DNA of 64,000 nt from NCBI GenBank assembly GCA_028554755.1, contig JAPTOF010000020.1, positions 4,965,001 to 5,029,000 on the forward strand. The letters are read 5' to 3'. The stretch is from Cordia subcordata (lineage: Eukaryota > Streptophyta > Magnoliopsida > Boraginales > Cordiaceae). Below the pieces are notes generated by a model, which had not been told where the DNA came from, searched no databases, and saw only the letters and a program-made list of their open reading frames with translations. Of the stretch, positions 11,740 to 23,072 are shown in pieces. Position numbers and translations under genes: made by a program. How positions within the stretch are numbered: the first letter of the stretch is position 1; the number at the start of each line of letters is the position of its first letter.

Positions 11740-12000
11740 AGGACTCATTTGGATTGACTTTTTTTTTAACTTTTGAGAGAAAAAAAATACTTTTTTGAGA
11801 AACTAAAACTGTTGATATTTTCGAAATCTAATCCAAATATTTATTATGAAAAAATACGCTTAGAATTTTAGTTTTTTTAAAAAATTTAATCTAATACTTA
11901 TTTCAAAAGAATGTACTTTTTTTGAGGGGGGAAAAAGTTCTTCTTCCTGGAAAAAGTTTTTTTTTTTTTCATGATAAAAAAAGTCAATCCAAACAGGCCT
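11740..12000. mobile_element. Degenerate MITE-like inverted repeat
   Basis: CATTTGGATTGACTTTTTTT at 11746 pairs with AAAAAGTCAATCCAAACAGG ending near 11997, enclosing about 260 bp of T- and A-rich sequence. Many plant MITEs carry GTTTGGATTGAC ends. Boundaries and target duplication are not clear. Confidence 0.45.
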
Positions 12001-12744
12001 TTAGATTAGAATTTAAAAATTAAAAATAAAAATAAAATTCTGAAAAAGTTCATTTTTATCTTTTTTTTGGGTTTTTAAAAGTTGAGACTTTTAACTTTTA
12101 AAAAAAAATATTTAAAAAAAAATGCATTTGGAAAAACTTATCCAAATGAATTCTAATTCCTCAAAGTACGGCCAGAGTGTTGTGTCCTGGCATTGCAAGA
12201 GGATGAGTGGTTTGCCTTGTAGTCGTAGACAGCTGGTTTTTAAAATTTACCACCTTCATTTTGTAACCATTTGCTCAGTGATGAGCCTATTCGTGCAGGC
12301 TAAAAATTGTACGCATACTGTCCCCTACAGCAATTGCATTGCATTCTTACGTTGACCCCAATAACAAGATGACTTCCAAGGCAGGAAAAAGGGTCAATAA
12401 CAAGTCAACACGATGGAAGAAATTAAAGAAAATATAAAACTGAAAATGCAGTGACAGACTTCTATCGAGGATTAAGAAATAAAAATAAGAAGTCCGAATA
12501 GATAGTGCTGAAACCCAAGAGTACATGGAAAATGTTCAAAACCTAAACGGGGTGATCAACTACTTTTATGTATATATAAATTATACGAGAGTAACGTGTA
12601 TTTTATCCAAAATCTATTGGTTAGGCACCATTTTTCTCAATTATTCTTGTGTAGCATTTGTGAGCCAGTTATTTTTCACTTTTTGCCACCCTATCCTGGC
12701 TTGCTTCTTGCTCTAATGGATAGAAAGGATTGCAATTTTGGGTG

Positions 12745-13080
12745 ACTTACTATCGGTGGGAACTCGATTTTGGGGGGTTCATTGGTGAGGAATATGCTCT
12801 TGAAAAACCGAAGCATTTTGGAGCAAAATTCTTAGCATGCGTGAGATTGCCTCGCCCCTTATTAGACACCATATCCGCAACGGAGCAAATTGCTTCCTTT
12901 TGGTGGGATACTTGGCACCCAAAATGGTCGCCTTGTGGATTTCGTCAATCTATCATGTAGTTAAGGCTTCTCGCTTCTTGGGTACTCAAATGTAAAGTTG
13001 ATTGCGTCATCAGAAATGGGCAATTGCGATGGCCAAGATGTTTGGAATTCCTGACACTCGCTGACTTGGCCAAAAAAAAA
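12745..13080 (+). mobile_element. Relic of a non-LTR (LINE) retrotransposon reverse transcriptase C-terminus
   Basis: The frame 12730-12960 encodes IASFWWDTWHPKWSP, typical of the region after the reverse transcriptase in plant L1-type LINEs (usual form: FW-D-WHP). About 30 bp further on, another frame gives DCVIRNGQLRWPRC, like the usual V-I-x-G-x-W-x-WP motif that follows in these proteins. A stop codon and a frame change separate the two parts, and the rest of the element is missing. It is a short dead fragment. Confidence 0.55.
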
Positions 13081-13756
13081 TCTTACCTTACAATTTGAGA
13101 CTATTTCGCTAAACCCAAAATCATTACCTCACCTTGATGCATTCATATGTATAGATGACAATGAAATAGTAAGAGTCAAGGGCTATGCTTAGGTCAGTTC
13201 CTTCAATAAACTATTTTGGTAAATTAGAAGTGAACTTTAGGTAAATAAATAGTCCCGTATGAAATTCATAAAACAATTTATATTTGGCACTTGAGGGGGT
13301 CAATCTTAAGTGTTGGAAGCCACTGCTAAGGGACCTCCCCTCATCTATAAAGGATAGGCAATTGAGAGAGAACAGGGCGATAGCCCGGTTTTGATTGAAT
13401 ATCCTTTCCTGTGCTTGCCTTGTATTGAGATATACCGAAGAAATGAGTAACATTGTTGCACAGATGAACATGAAAACTTGGGGCACTGTCTGTGGAAACA
13501 AGAATCAGCCCCTTCATTTCCTAGCATTGCAGTCATAATGCAGACTTCCACAAACTTTTGCTTCAACCTTTTTGAGGTCAAATAATGGTCAATTGGGATC
13601 TGATTTAAGATCGGAAAGATTAGATTCTGAGGTAATGTAATAAAACAACTATAGAATACTTTAGCAGACTTGCTGGTGTATTAGTTTTTAATATGCAGAA
13701 AACAGGAAAAGAGAAACAATCACTCATATTTTTCACAACTCTTGGTCCTGCAAGCC

Positions 13757-15154
13757 TCACAAATGGAATCCAGATGATCTCTGAAAACGCGTAAAATCAT
13801 TCCCCTGTGCCACGGCCATTCCGATCCCAGTTCTTCCCTCTCTGCCAAATCCTCTGAAGTACAGTCTCCATTCGTCTTCGCCTCCATCCATTTGGACTAA
13901 ACAAGGCGATCCGACCCCTTCATTGTCCCATCCATTTTCAGATTTCTCCAGCACAGGAAAATCTTGAAGCCTTCTCCAGCTCTTTAAACCATCTGAAGAC
14001 ACTGCCATTCCAATGCTTCTCCTCCCATCTGCAGCAACACCTTCATAAACCATCACATATTTCCCATCTTTTTTGTTCTTGACAACGCGAGCATTCGCCA
14101 CTCCATACTCATCGAAAGCTCCATTTGCTCCTCCTCCAAGAATCTTCCCCAGTTTAAGCCATTTCATTCCATCCCTCGACCTTGCAATCCCAACAGCGAA
14201 ATGGCCTTTTTCGACATCAAAAGAATGATAATACATCCTAAGATCCCCATTGCCATGGAACACAACTTGTGGAGAGGCAATAAACAAAGAATCCCACTCA
14301 CCATCCAATCCCACATCAAACAAAGCTCCACTATGGTGCTCTCCTTCAATTCTTGCCCAATGTCTCCCATCTTGACTCATTGCCAAGCCTGGCAAGGACC
14401 TAAAAATCTTGCCTGTACCACCAATTTCATCACTTTTATGCACCCTTTCCGGATTCTCTAAGCTAAATTCCAATGAATTATCTGAAAAGTCAATCTTTTC
14501 AGAGCTAAAGCCAGTGTAGTAAAGCCAATAAACAGCACTGTTTGCCCTAACTTTTGAACTGGACATGATAATAACCTCACAAGGCCTAATGCTTTGCGTG
14601 TCAAATGACCACCAATCTTGACTACAATTCATGACCAACCCCACATCTCCACTTGTTCTTGCAGCCCCTCCACCTCTCTCCCAATGAATTCCATTGCTCG
14701 AAACTGCCAATCCGATTGAATCCACTCCTGGATTAGCCCTAGACCTCCCATGGTACCACAAATACCACCTCTCTTCATCATCACTAAGATACCTTTTCAC
14801 CACCGGCGAGCCGATTTCGAGGCTATCCCAAGAGGCCTCCGGGCCTAAATCAAGCACCAAACCCCTTGAATACGCCGAATTTGAAGAAGAAACTGCCTGA
14901 TTTTTACTTGGTTCTGCTCCATTTCCAATTCTTGGATTTGAACTAGAGTCAGAGATCAAATTCTCATTGGTGGAACTAGTTTTCCCAGTGTTTGGCTTAG
15001 CCGAAAAGCAGGTCAGAAAGGTAAGAATTTTCCTGTTTCTAATGTTATGGATTGGTTTAGCCCATGATAAGTTGGTGATTCTTTTGCTGGTGGGAGCTGC
15101 TAGGCCATTAATGGTGTTGACACCTGAAATTGCTGCTGTCATTGCAGTGTCCAT
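13757..15154 (-). CDS. Plastid-targeted five-bladed beta-propeller glycosidase-like protein (arabinanase/levansucrase/invertase fold)
   Basis: Single-exon gene of 465 residues if translation starts at the ATG at 15152-15154; an upstream in-frame ATG at 15235 would add 27 residues. I prefer the inner start because it gives a Ser/Thr/Ala- and basic-rich leader of about 55 residues that looks like a chloroplast transit peptide. From about residue 100 the protein repeats propeller-blade motifs: ERWYLWYHGRSR, IGLAVSSNGIHWERGG, YWLYYTGFS, LAMSQDGRHWARIEG, RMYYHSFD, VGIARSRDGMKWLKLG, KYVMVYEG, IGMAVSSDG and WRLYFRGFG. These S-x-D-G-xxW repeats are typical of GH43/GH32-type propellers and of uncharacterised plant proteins annotated as arabinanase/levansucrase/invertase. 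Substrate and catalytic residues cannot be assigned, so activity is unproven. Confidence 0.82.
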   Translation of the reverse strand: MDTAMTAAISGVNTINGLAAPTSKRITNLSWAKPIHNIRNRKILTFLTCFSAKPNTGKTSSTNENLISDSSSNPRIGNGAEPSKNQAVSSSNSAYSRGLVLDLGPEASWDSLEIGSPVVKRYLSDDEERWYLWYHGRSRANPGVDSIGLAVSSNGIHWERGGGAARTSGDVGLVMNCSQDWWSFDTQSIRPCEVIIMSSSKVRANSAVYWLYYTGFSSEKIDFSDNSLEFSLENPERVHKSDEIGGTGKIFRSLPGLAMSQDGRHWARIEGEHHSGALFDVGLDGEWDSLFIASPQVVFHGNGDLRMYYHSFDVEKGHFAVGIARSRDGMKWLKLGKILGGGANGAFDEYGVANARVVKNKKDGKYVMVYEGVAADGRRSIGMAVSSDGLKSWRRLQDFPVLEKSENGWDNEGVGSPCLVQMDGGEDEWRLYFRGFGREGRTGIGMAVAQGNDFTRFQRSSGFHL

Positions 15155-15711
15155 GGAAGGTGAGAAGCGAGGAGAGAGTGGAAAAATTAGAAAAAGATTT
15201 GTTTGATATCTAATGAACCAATCAGAATATGCCAAGTGTGCAAATGTAACAGAAGATTGTCAGTAACAGACCATGCCTGGATCTTTGGCTACTTGAAGAC
15301 TTGCATAGAAGCAAAATAGTAAATTTAGCACAAGTAACATGAGATTGAAGTAAAAGGGTTACAAAATCTTACAATTAAAGATTCTGAGGTGAAGTTCAAA
15401 GAATTGAGATGGAATTTGTTTGTATGGTTGGAGAATAAAGTGAAAAGAATGATCTACCGAAAGTTGAAAAGATAAAAGAGGATTGAATTCTTGCCTTGCA
15501 TAGAAATCATAGACTCTTTTACTGTGATGTAATTGTGAATTGCCAACTGGAAAAGTAATATCTACACTCGGCAATGTCGTTTGTGCTATGTACATGTAAC
15601 AATTAGTGTATAAACATATATTTCAATACTTTAATTTTAGATCCTGTATCATCCTTAAAACATTAAAAGAATGTTTGAATATGCATTCCAATACTTTCTT
15701 GTATTTACTAA

Positions 15712-16183
15712 GAGGGTGTTTGGTTTGGTTTTTTTTTCTGGTCAAATTTACTTAAAGCCTAATTTAAGCTAATAGAAGTGTTTGTTTTAATTAAAAATAT
15801 ACCTTTTTTAAGTAGCTTTAAATAGAAAATAAAAAGCTCCCCAACCCCAACTTTTGCTTTTTATGGTTTTAAGCACGTTGAAAAAAAGTAAGTTTGACCA
15901 AATCATTTACTATCTTATCCTTACCTTTTTATTTTTATTACTAAAATATCTTTTCTCTTTTATCTTATACTTACCTTTTTAAATTATATTTTAATGTCCT
16001 TAATAGTTATTTTTACTATATAACTTACTTTTTAGCCCACTTTAATCAAACATGTAAATACTTATTTTTATAATTATAATTTTTATTCAAACACGTAACT
16101 ACTTAAAGTTGACAATAAAAAAAAGCCACTTAAAGCTAAAAGTGTTTTAAAGAACTTTTTTATAAGCCAATTCAAACACCCTC
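15712..16183. mobile_element. Tourist-like MITE with TAA target duplication
   Basis: The terminal inverted repeat GAGGGTGTTTG at the left pairs with CAAACACCCTC at the right, each flanked by TAA (15709-15711 and 16184-16186). A 3-bp TAA duplication points to the PIF/Harbinger superfamily. The interior is AT-rich and non-coding. Confidence 0.75.
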
Positions 16184-16380
16184 TAATTCATGCATCATCA
16201 ATAAATGCATTTAATTTATTTGTTTTCACAATGCTACAAACCCGTATTGTACATCATCAACAAGATGTGTCAACCAAATGAAATGTCCAAAAAGCTGATG
16301 TTTCATAATGCATGCATTCTCAAGACTCGTGTGTCAAGTTATTATGCATTTTCAATGCTGATATGTTAATCTCTGCTATT

Positions 16381-16481
16381 ATCTTAGTACATATACATGT
16401 ATATACATACATATATTTACATACATATATATATATACACACACATACATGCATATACATTCATATATTTACATACATACA

Positions 16482-16520
<39 letters not shown>
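16381..16520. repeat. ATAC/TA microsatellite
   Basis: Long run of ATACAT, ACAC and TA units. It creates apparent open frames on both strands that are not genes. Confidence 0.9.
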
Positions 16521-17142
16521 GAGTATAATTTTGCAAAAAATTTCACCTCTAGGAAAAGGACACAATTCACTTAAGCAAAGGACTATCAAAACACACAAAC
16601 ACCAAAAGAGATCAAGAAAATCAATCAATCTAGAAGACCAAGAACTAAGAGACATGTTTAGTGTTTTAGACCCACACTAATTAGCTATTTGACAAAATGG
16701 GATAAAAAACTTACGATCAGTGTCACACCTATTAGCCAACTAATAACAAAGAACATAAATCATCCCTAAAACAGTAACTAAGTTTAGTCAAAATTAGTAG
16801 ATAAAATTCGAAAAAATAATATTATACGTCACTTCTATATAATATTTTTCTTTTTGGCTGGGCAAATATAGTATTATTCTGTCTTCTCTAGGAGAATTTA
16901 CTATTTAGTTTTTGCCAAATAGATGCCTCTCAGTAATCGAAATACAACCCCTTTCATATGTGAATACGCGGAATCTTAATTGAAAAAATGGAGTTTACAT
17001 AAAGTGATGTGAGGTGAAAATTTATCACTTTTGACACGTCTTGCGTTGCTGCTACCACATACCGGGAAAGCAGAAGGATGCTTTTACAGGCCTAGGCTAC
17101 ACTTTGCTTTTCTGAGAGACAAGAGGACTTTTTTAAGCACAA

Positions 17143-17574
17143 AGAGCCCGTTTGGCTTTGCTTATAAGCTGATCAAACCAGTTAATAGGCCAAAAACAAA
17201 AAATTACATATCTGGTAAAGTTGCTTATAAGTCATATAACCTTGTTTATAAGCAGGTAAAAAAAGAAAAAATAGATTGGAACTACTTAAAATTTTTGTTC
17301 TCATAAGCCAATTAGTCAAACATATTAAAAAGACATGTTTATCCTCACAAATTAAATAGTTTTTGTCACATTAATTAATTACATATCATTTTTAGCCATT
17401 TTAACTACAATTATTACTTATAAGTACTTATTTGCCAAACATGTCAGCAACTTATAAGCACATAATATCCAGATACATTATTTATTTTTTCACTAACTTA
17501 AAAATAACTTTTTGTTTATAAGCAACAGCATTTGCTTATAAGCACTTAAAAATAAGCAAAGCCAAACGGGCTCT
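17143..17574. mobile_element. MITE with AGAGCCCGTTTGGC terminal inverted repeats
   Basis: AGAGCCCGTTTGGCTTTGCT at 17143 pairs with AGCAAAGCCAAACGGGCTCT ending at 17574; a further TTATAAGC motif recurs inside both arms. Length is 432 bp and there is no clear target duplication. The ends resemble hAT- or Harbinger-type plant MITEs. The open frame at 17031-17306 runs through the left end and is not a gene. Confidence 0.75.
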
Positions 17575-18939
17575 GAAGATGGCAATTAAGGCTTCTTTTT
17601 GCTTCACAAGGCCGTGGGCTCATGGACCATGGTGAATTTGACTACAACTGTACAGAGAAAACCCTTGAGAAATGGTAATAAATTAACACCCTTGAGAAAT
17701 GGTAATAAATTAAAATAGTGTAAAGTTTCCATTGACGGAAATGTTACACTGAAATTACAGCATAGGGATGTTGATTTAAAAGAATAAAGATAGCCGATGC
17801 ATGAAATTCTTACTACACGTTTAGTATTAGAAAGAAAATGAACTCTATTTTAAAAGACTACTAATCATAATTGACGAGTAGAAGAATTCTTTTTCCCGGA
17901 AATTAAAGAACATAAAGAAACATCCATTCCTTCTTCCACAATGATCATTATCGATGAGATTGAGCTTAAAGTTCCACTCGTGTACCACAACACCCTCTGG
18001 CTAACAGCGGTCCAGGGAACTTGAATATTTATACTAATGTGACCTATTTTTTAACCCGATTTTCATGCAGAAAGTACAAAGAAAGCAAAGGAATTTTCCT
18101 AACTTAAAACTGTTTCTATATCTCAACATCTAATTACAAAAAATCTTAAAAATTCGCTTAATTAGGTATTTGTTATACCTACAACACTAATTTCACTTGC
18201 GAGCTTAGAGGTGTAGGTTCGAAGACATAACAGAATAGTATCAGAGCCGGTCATCAGCTAACTGCGAGAGCTAAGTGTTATACGTGACAAAATACTACAC
18301 CAAATGTGTGGTGAAAGTCACCCGTTGAACCAGTAAAAGCCACCTCTAAAGTTTTGCACTACTTACTATTCTCGTGTGATTGAGATCGTGCGATCCCAAT
18401 GAGGACATAAAGTACACAATGCTACACCACGAAATCTATAATCTTGGAGCAACGAAAATGCAATGGATTTCCCTCACCATTCAGAGAAGATCAAAGAAAC
18501 AACAACATGGGAGACACCTCCCTGAATATTATTATCTGCAAACTAGTGAACAACGAAAAGTAATTCCATTCCTTAAACAAGAGAAAAAGTATTGTTTATC
18601 GGAGGAAAATTCTTAACAAACAGAAGCACGAGCCGTTTTCTTAGACGCATAAAATTTATCTGTTACCATTCATCCAATACTTCTGAAAAGTTTTCCACAC
18701 TAAAAGAACCCCTGAATGAGTGCAGCTAAACAGCTCTCTCTCTCTCTCTCCCCCTCCCCTCCCCAAGAAAAAAAGAAAAAAAGAAAAAACCCCAAAAGAA
18801 CACTGACGCTAAGAGTGCATCTTTTATCATTTGACTATACTTGTGTGTTTCTCAAATAAATTTTGAGGGATCCTCGGGGACATATCTAGAACTATAGCTA
18901 CAAGGAGTGACAAGTGCAATACAGATACGAGATACCACT
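17575..18939. other. Intergenic; possible retrotransposon primer-binding-site remnant
   Basis: No gene is supported. A duplicated ACCCTTGAGAAATGGTAATA unit lies near 17661 and 17689. TAGTATCAGAGC at 18236-18247 resembles the initiator-tRNA primer-binding site (TGGTATCAGAGC) of LTR retrotransposons, but no LTR or retroviral-type gene is seen beside it. A CT-rich tract lies at 18733-18770. Confidence 0.35.
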
Positions 18940-21900
18940 TTACCAGCCACGACCCCCAGTCATTCTGTCCTGCATTTCTGCAGCCTTCTCGTCTTTCATT
19001 TTCTGCAAGATTTTTTGTATATCTGGATTGAAGAAACGATCACGGACAAACTTCCTTTCTTCAGCCTGAATCTCCTTGATAGCACTAGGATATGGGTTTG
19101 GAGGTGGTTTCTTCCCTTGGAGCCTTGCAATTTGCTTGAGCCGAGCATATGCCTTCTTCTTGGCTTTTCTCTCGGCCCGGTACTCCATCTATAAGAAATG
19201 TAATAATACGAATAAGAGGTTTTGTGCAAGAATGAAACCAAGAGAATAGGAGAAGATAGAGTTCATACATCTGCAACAGCCATAGCGTCCTCCTCACTAA
19301 CACCCTGCTCTTTCAATTCAAGCACTCGCAAACCAAATACACGGGCAGGAGGTGGATCAAATCCAGAAATCCTGATGGAATTCAACACAAAGCAATTAAG
19401 AATTATGGCAAATGTTAGAATAAAGAAGAACATCAGTTTCTTTTCCTTTCAATAAGTTTAAATTATTAGAAAGCAAAGCTCAAATGCCAAAAGCTTACTT
19501 ACATCTGCTCATATTGCCTCACAACACAATAAACAACAGGCAAAAGAAGTGATAATTCCGAAAATAAAGAAAACATAAAATAGTTATCAAAGTAAATAAA
19601 AGAAGACTCCTCCAATCTCCAAACAATCTGATTGCATTCCTTCCAAATATCTGCATAAGGGCAAGGGCGTGACATCCAACTGGTTATGTCTATCCTAGGA
19701 ATCACAGTTCTTGATGCAGCCAAGTCATAAACTGTCCTTGGCATAACCCAGGAAGCACTTGCACTTAACAATGACACTTAGCAGTCTAGTCACTACCTAA
19801 TAGTGCAACTCCACACTGTTGTCACCCTTCAGCTTATGCATGAAACACCAGCTTAAAAATATTTGTGATTAAATTCTTCACTGTGGAGATAAAATCCCAT
19901 GTTGCAGTCCACATGAAGAAAGCGAGGAGGAGGAAGGTGTTGTTTCGAGGAAGCAGGATGGCTTTTTGCAGGAACAGCACCGATGTGAATTCCTTCCGGT
20001 CATCGCAACACGAATAAGCTTCAATTAACACTTTGAGGAATAGACCCCAAAGTGGAACCAAGCCTTACCCAGACCCGGAGCGGAAGGAGGTTCGAGCACC
20101 AGGCCGCACTTTTCGTGCTTTTCCATCTCCATCTATCATGATAAAAAAATCCCCTGACAACTAAAACAAAATTGCTAGCAACAGATAAGCCTCTCCTATT
20201 TCCCTATCTTGCATCATGCACCTAAGACATATATCCGGTACCACCCTACAATCCTGCATGATAAGAGCATTTGACACACATACAGAAACAGCTGCCAAAC
20301 TGACCTTTTGGGGGCTCCTGCAAACTATTCATCTTGTGGAAACTGAGTCCTACAATCATTCCCCATATACAGGCCTATGACTTTGGCAAACCAACCCAAG
20401 GAGATATCTTCCTAGCAAGTAGCATGAGAGAGACAGAATCCTGAATTCCAAAGCACATTGACAATTCATCACTTTCTTTGCGTCTCTTCACGGAAAATCC
20501 TATCATTTTTATTTGCTTTTCGCTTTCAGGAAGGAAACAAAATTCAAATTGTACAATAGAAGAATAATTCAGTGGATGTAAACTCTATAAATCTAGACCG
20601 CACCAGAAAATTCCCTTGAAGGACTCATTGATTAATGTTATAACCATGATACCACCAGAGACTACAACATGACAAAGCACTGCTGATGCACCCTCGACTA
20701 CCACAAAAGTTGTTTCCGGACGCAATATTTTTCATAAACCCAGATTGGCCTTTGAACAAAGTCATGAAAAGGTTTTTTTTTAAAAAAAAAAAAAGGGGAA
20801 AAAAAGAATATCTAATTATCAGAAAATCTACTAAAGATCATAGAAATTTGATTTTAGAAAACTACATCAACAAATAAAATTTTATTAGCTAATTGATACA
20901 ATGACTACCTTTTAGCCAAATTCACAAAAGGGACTACAAAAATCAAACTAATTTGTCATGAAATCAAAGAAAAAACTAAAAAACTACATAACAGGACCAA
21001 CTCTTATTAGTCAATTGATACAATGATTAACCTTTCAGAAAATTATAAGAAAGGGAATGTTTCAAACTAATTAATTAGAACATCATCTAACACATAAAGA
21101 AATAAGCTAAAAGAAGCATATAAAAACCAGCTAGCAGTAGCAAAATGATTAACCTTTTAGCCAAATTTAGTGAAATGGGACTCTAGAAATCTAACTAAAA
21201 CATTGAAACAAAAATTCAAAAAACACACACGTAAAACAGTCTGAAACTATCAAGCACAATCCAATCAACATAGATATTATCAGATATTTTAAAATAAAAT
21301 AAAAGAATGTATGGTTTAATAAAAAGTACTTGATAGCATCTTCATATTTAGAATCTGGATGCTTCTTAAAGAACTTCTTTATGTAAACATCTTCTGGTAA
21401 GCTAATCTGCTTAATCTTTCCTTCAGCTCGAGGAAATGTAGCTGGCGGTGCCCTGAAAATACAATTACAATGTTGTCAAAAACAAAAAAATAATAAGATA
21501 AACTAAACCAAACCAAACAAAGTCTTATTTCACTAAGAGGGCTCAACTATATGGATCTAAAGACACAATACAGTCTATTTCTTTAGAGAGTTGATGATAA
21601 AATGTTTCATTCCAATCAACAGTCATCTCCAACTTTAGCTCAAATAATAATATAAACCAAATGAATGAAATTATGCCTTATCTCATCAAGCGAGTTGAAC
21701 ATTTTGATCTAACATGGCATCACTATTCGTTCCTATCAAGAGTTATCACCTCAGTTACCCCACTTAAATAATAAGATAGACCGAACCAGATAAAACCAAG
21801 CTTTATGCCACTCAATATAAATCTAAGAAGACAAGAATATTCATTCATATCTCCTGAGTTATTGAAACAAATAATGACATAAATCGGTTCAAATGAGACC

Positions 21901-22276
21901 AAGCTTTACTCCACCAAGCAAATCAACTATACAGATTTGACAAGATAACACTATTCATCCGTTTCATAAGTTATCTCCTCAGCTCAAAGTGATAAAAAGA
22001 AACCTAATGCAACAAAAATCAAAAGCTTGTAATTGCAAAACTCATTCTTGTCAAGAGTAAGTCTCCACGAGTAGCCCATATAAAGAAAACAACAACCAGA
22101 ACAATAACAAAAATAATAATGATGATAATAATGATAATAAATTTGAAAAGAAAAATGAGAGATGTGGTGAAAGATGTTTACTGTTCCATGGCTTTGAGCC
22201 ACAAGGGTTCAGATTTAGCTAAGCCTTTTACGAGCTTCCTGGTTTTGGTTAGCAAATCGCCTTTCATGAACGACAT
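18940..22276 (-). CDS. Mitochondrial small ribosomal subunit protein mS23
   Basis: Four coding exons: 22276-22182, 21452-21330, 19371-19269 and 19188-18940, giving 189 residues. All junctions are GT-AG and stay in frame. The N-terminus MSFMKGDLLTKTRKLVKGL, then EPLWLKAMEQAPPATFPR and LPEDVYIKKFFKKHP, follow the pattern of mS23 in other eukaryotes: a basic helix, then a P-LW segment, PP, and a helix before a short basic run. The C-terminus is Lys/Arg-rich (ERKAKKKAYARLKQIARL) and ends MTGGRGW, as in plant homologues that I recall only by type. Its role would be structural, in the mitochondrial ribosome small subunit. A leader intron (22938-22279) separates a 5' UTR exon ending at 22939. The next gene upstream, in the opposite direction, is also mitoribosomal. 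The mS23 name rests on weak but consistent family resemblance. Confidence 0.72.
20884..21215. repeat. Imperfect tandem repeat in mS23 intron 2, ~120-bp unit, about 3 copies
   Basis: Units share an AATTGATACAATGA-like start (20891, 21014), ACCTTTTAGCCAAATT, and a GGGACT/GGGAAT box followed by CAAACTAA. The third copy (from about 21145) is partial. It is purely intronic. Confidence 0.5.
21496..21995. repeat. Degenerate tandem repeat in mS23 intron 2, ~100-155-bp unit
   Basis: Four diverged copies share a CTTTAT/CTTAT-TC-C-AAG box, an AACTATA-GGATCT box, and TTATCTCC-CAGCTC. Examples lie near 21521, 21675, 21800 and 21902. No coding signal is present. Confidence 0.45.
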
Positions 22277-22278
22277 GG

Positions 22279-22832
22279 CTGCAAGTGCTGTTATGCAAAT
22301 AACACGATGGCGTTTCAAGGTCTGCAGTAGTGCATTGGCAAGTAAAAGTGTAAAGAGATCGATTTGTTGATAAAATGACCAAAAAATATAAGTTCTTCTT
22401 TAAATTAATAACCAAACTTCATAAACTCGGCAACTAATGAAGAAAATACCCAAATTCATCCAAAATTGAACCTCACATCTACAGAGCAGATCTCCAGAAT
22501 CTTCAAGAAAAACTCATATTAACAACTTCACATCAGCCATATTACACAAGTAAAAGATCTTTCCCCTTTACGTGACAATGTAACCACTGATTCAATCAAC
22601 CATAAATCTTGAAAAGAAGTCTTAAAAAGAAACAATTCTTGAATCAGGAGCCAATTTCAATGATTATTTTACACTAAAAAACACTTGACATTTTATCAAT
22701 AAAACACAAGTAAAATACATCTATGAATAAAATGCTCGGTATAATTTCGGTCAAATTGGAAAGACCAAAGCCAAAACTTCAGCCGTTTCAGTACTTTCGA
22801 GCCTAGATTTAATTCTAATCCAAGAAATTAAC

Positions 22833-22877
<45 letters not shown>

Positions 22878-22938
22878 GTATATAGAGAGAGAGAGAGAGG
22901 GAGAGAGTTATTGAAAATGGGAAAATGAGAAGGGCTAC
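22279..22938 (-). other. 5' UTR intron of the mS23 gene
   Basis: Donor GTAGCC (complement at 22938-22933) follows CCGTCCAG, and acceptor TTGCAG lies just before CC-ATG of the start codon at 22276. It contains a TA/TG microsatellite and a GAGAGA tract at 22832-22908. The splice is inferred from consensus only. Confidence 0.6.
22832..22908. repeat. TA/TG/GA compound microsatellite
   Basis: TATATA, then (TG)n, (TA)n and (GA)n in series within the mS23 leader intron. Confidence 0.9.
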
Positions 22939-23043
22939 CTGGACGGCGCTGTGGAAGATACCGGCGGGGCCGATGCCGTTTCTGAAAAAAAACTTGCGTG
23001 GGAGAGGGAGCAGTGCGAGGAGAGAGAGATAGGTGTTTTGCAT

Positions 23044-23072
23044 TGGGCTTGGGCTGTGATTGGGCCTGGGCT
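23044..23072 (-). promoter_or_regulatory. Cluster of four site II elements (TGGGCY)
   Basis: TGGGCT at 23044 and 23050, TGGGCC at 23061 and TGGGCT at 23067 lie within 29 bp directly upstream of the mS23 leader exon. Site II motifs bound by TCP factors are a known promoter signature of plant ribosomal-protein and mitochondrial-protein genes, which fits the neighbouring assignment. Confidence 0.65.

Noticed and set aside
16312..16680. 122-codon open frame rich in Tyr, Ile and His
   Set aside because: Most of it is the ATAC/TA microsatellite read as codons; there is no domain, promoter or splice context.
19778..20150. GGTTCGAGCACC-type B box in mS23 intron suggesting a tRNA or SINE
   Set aside because: No matching A box or tRNA fold at the right distance was found by eye; too weak to annotate.
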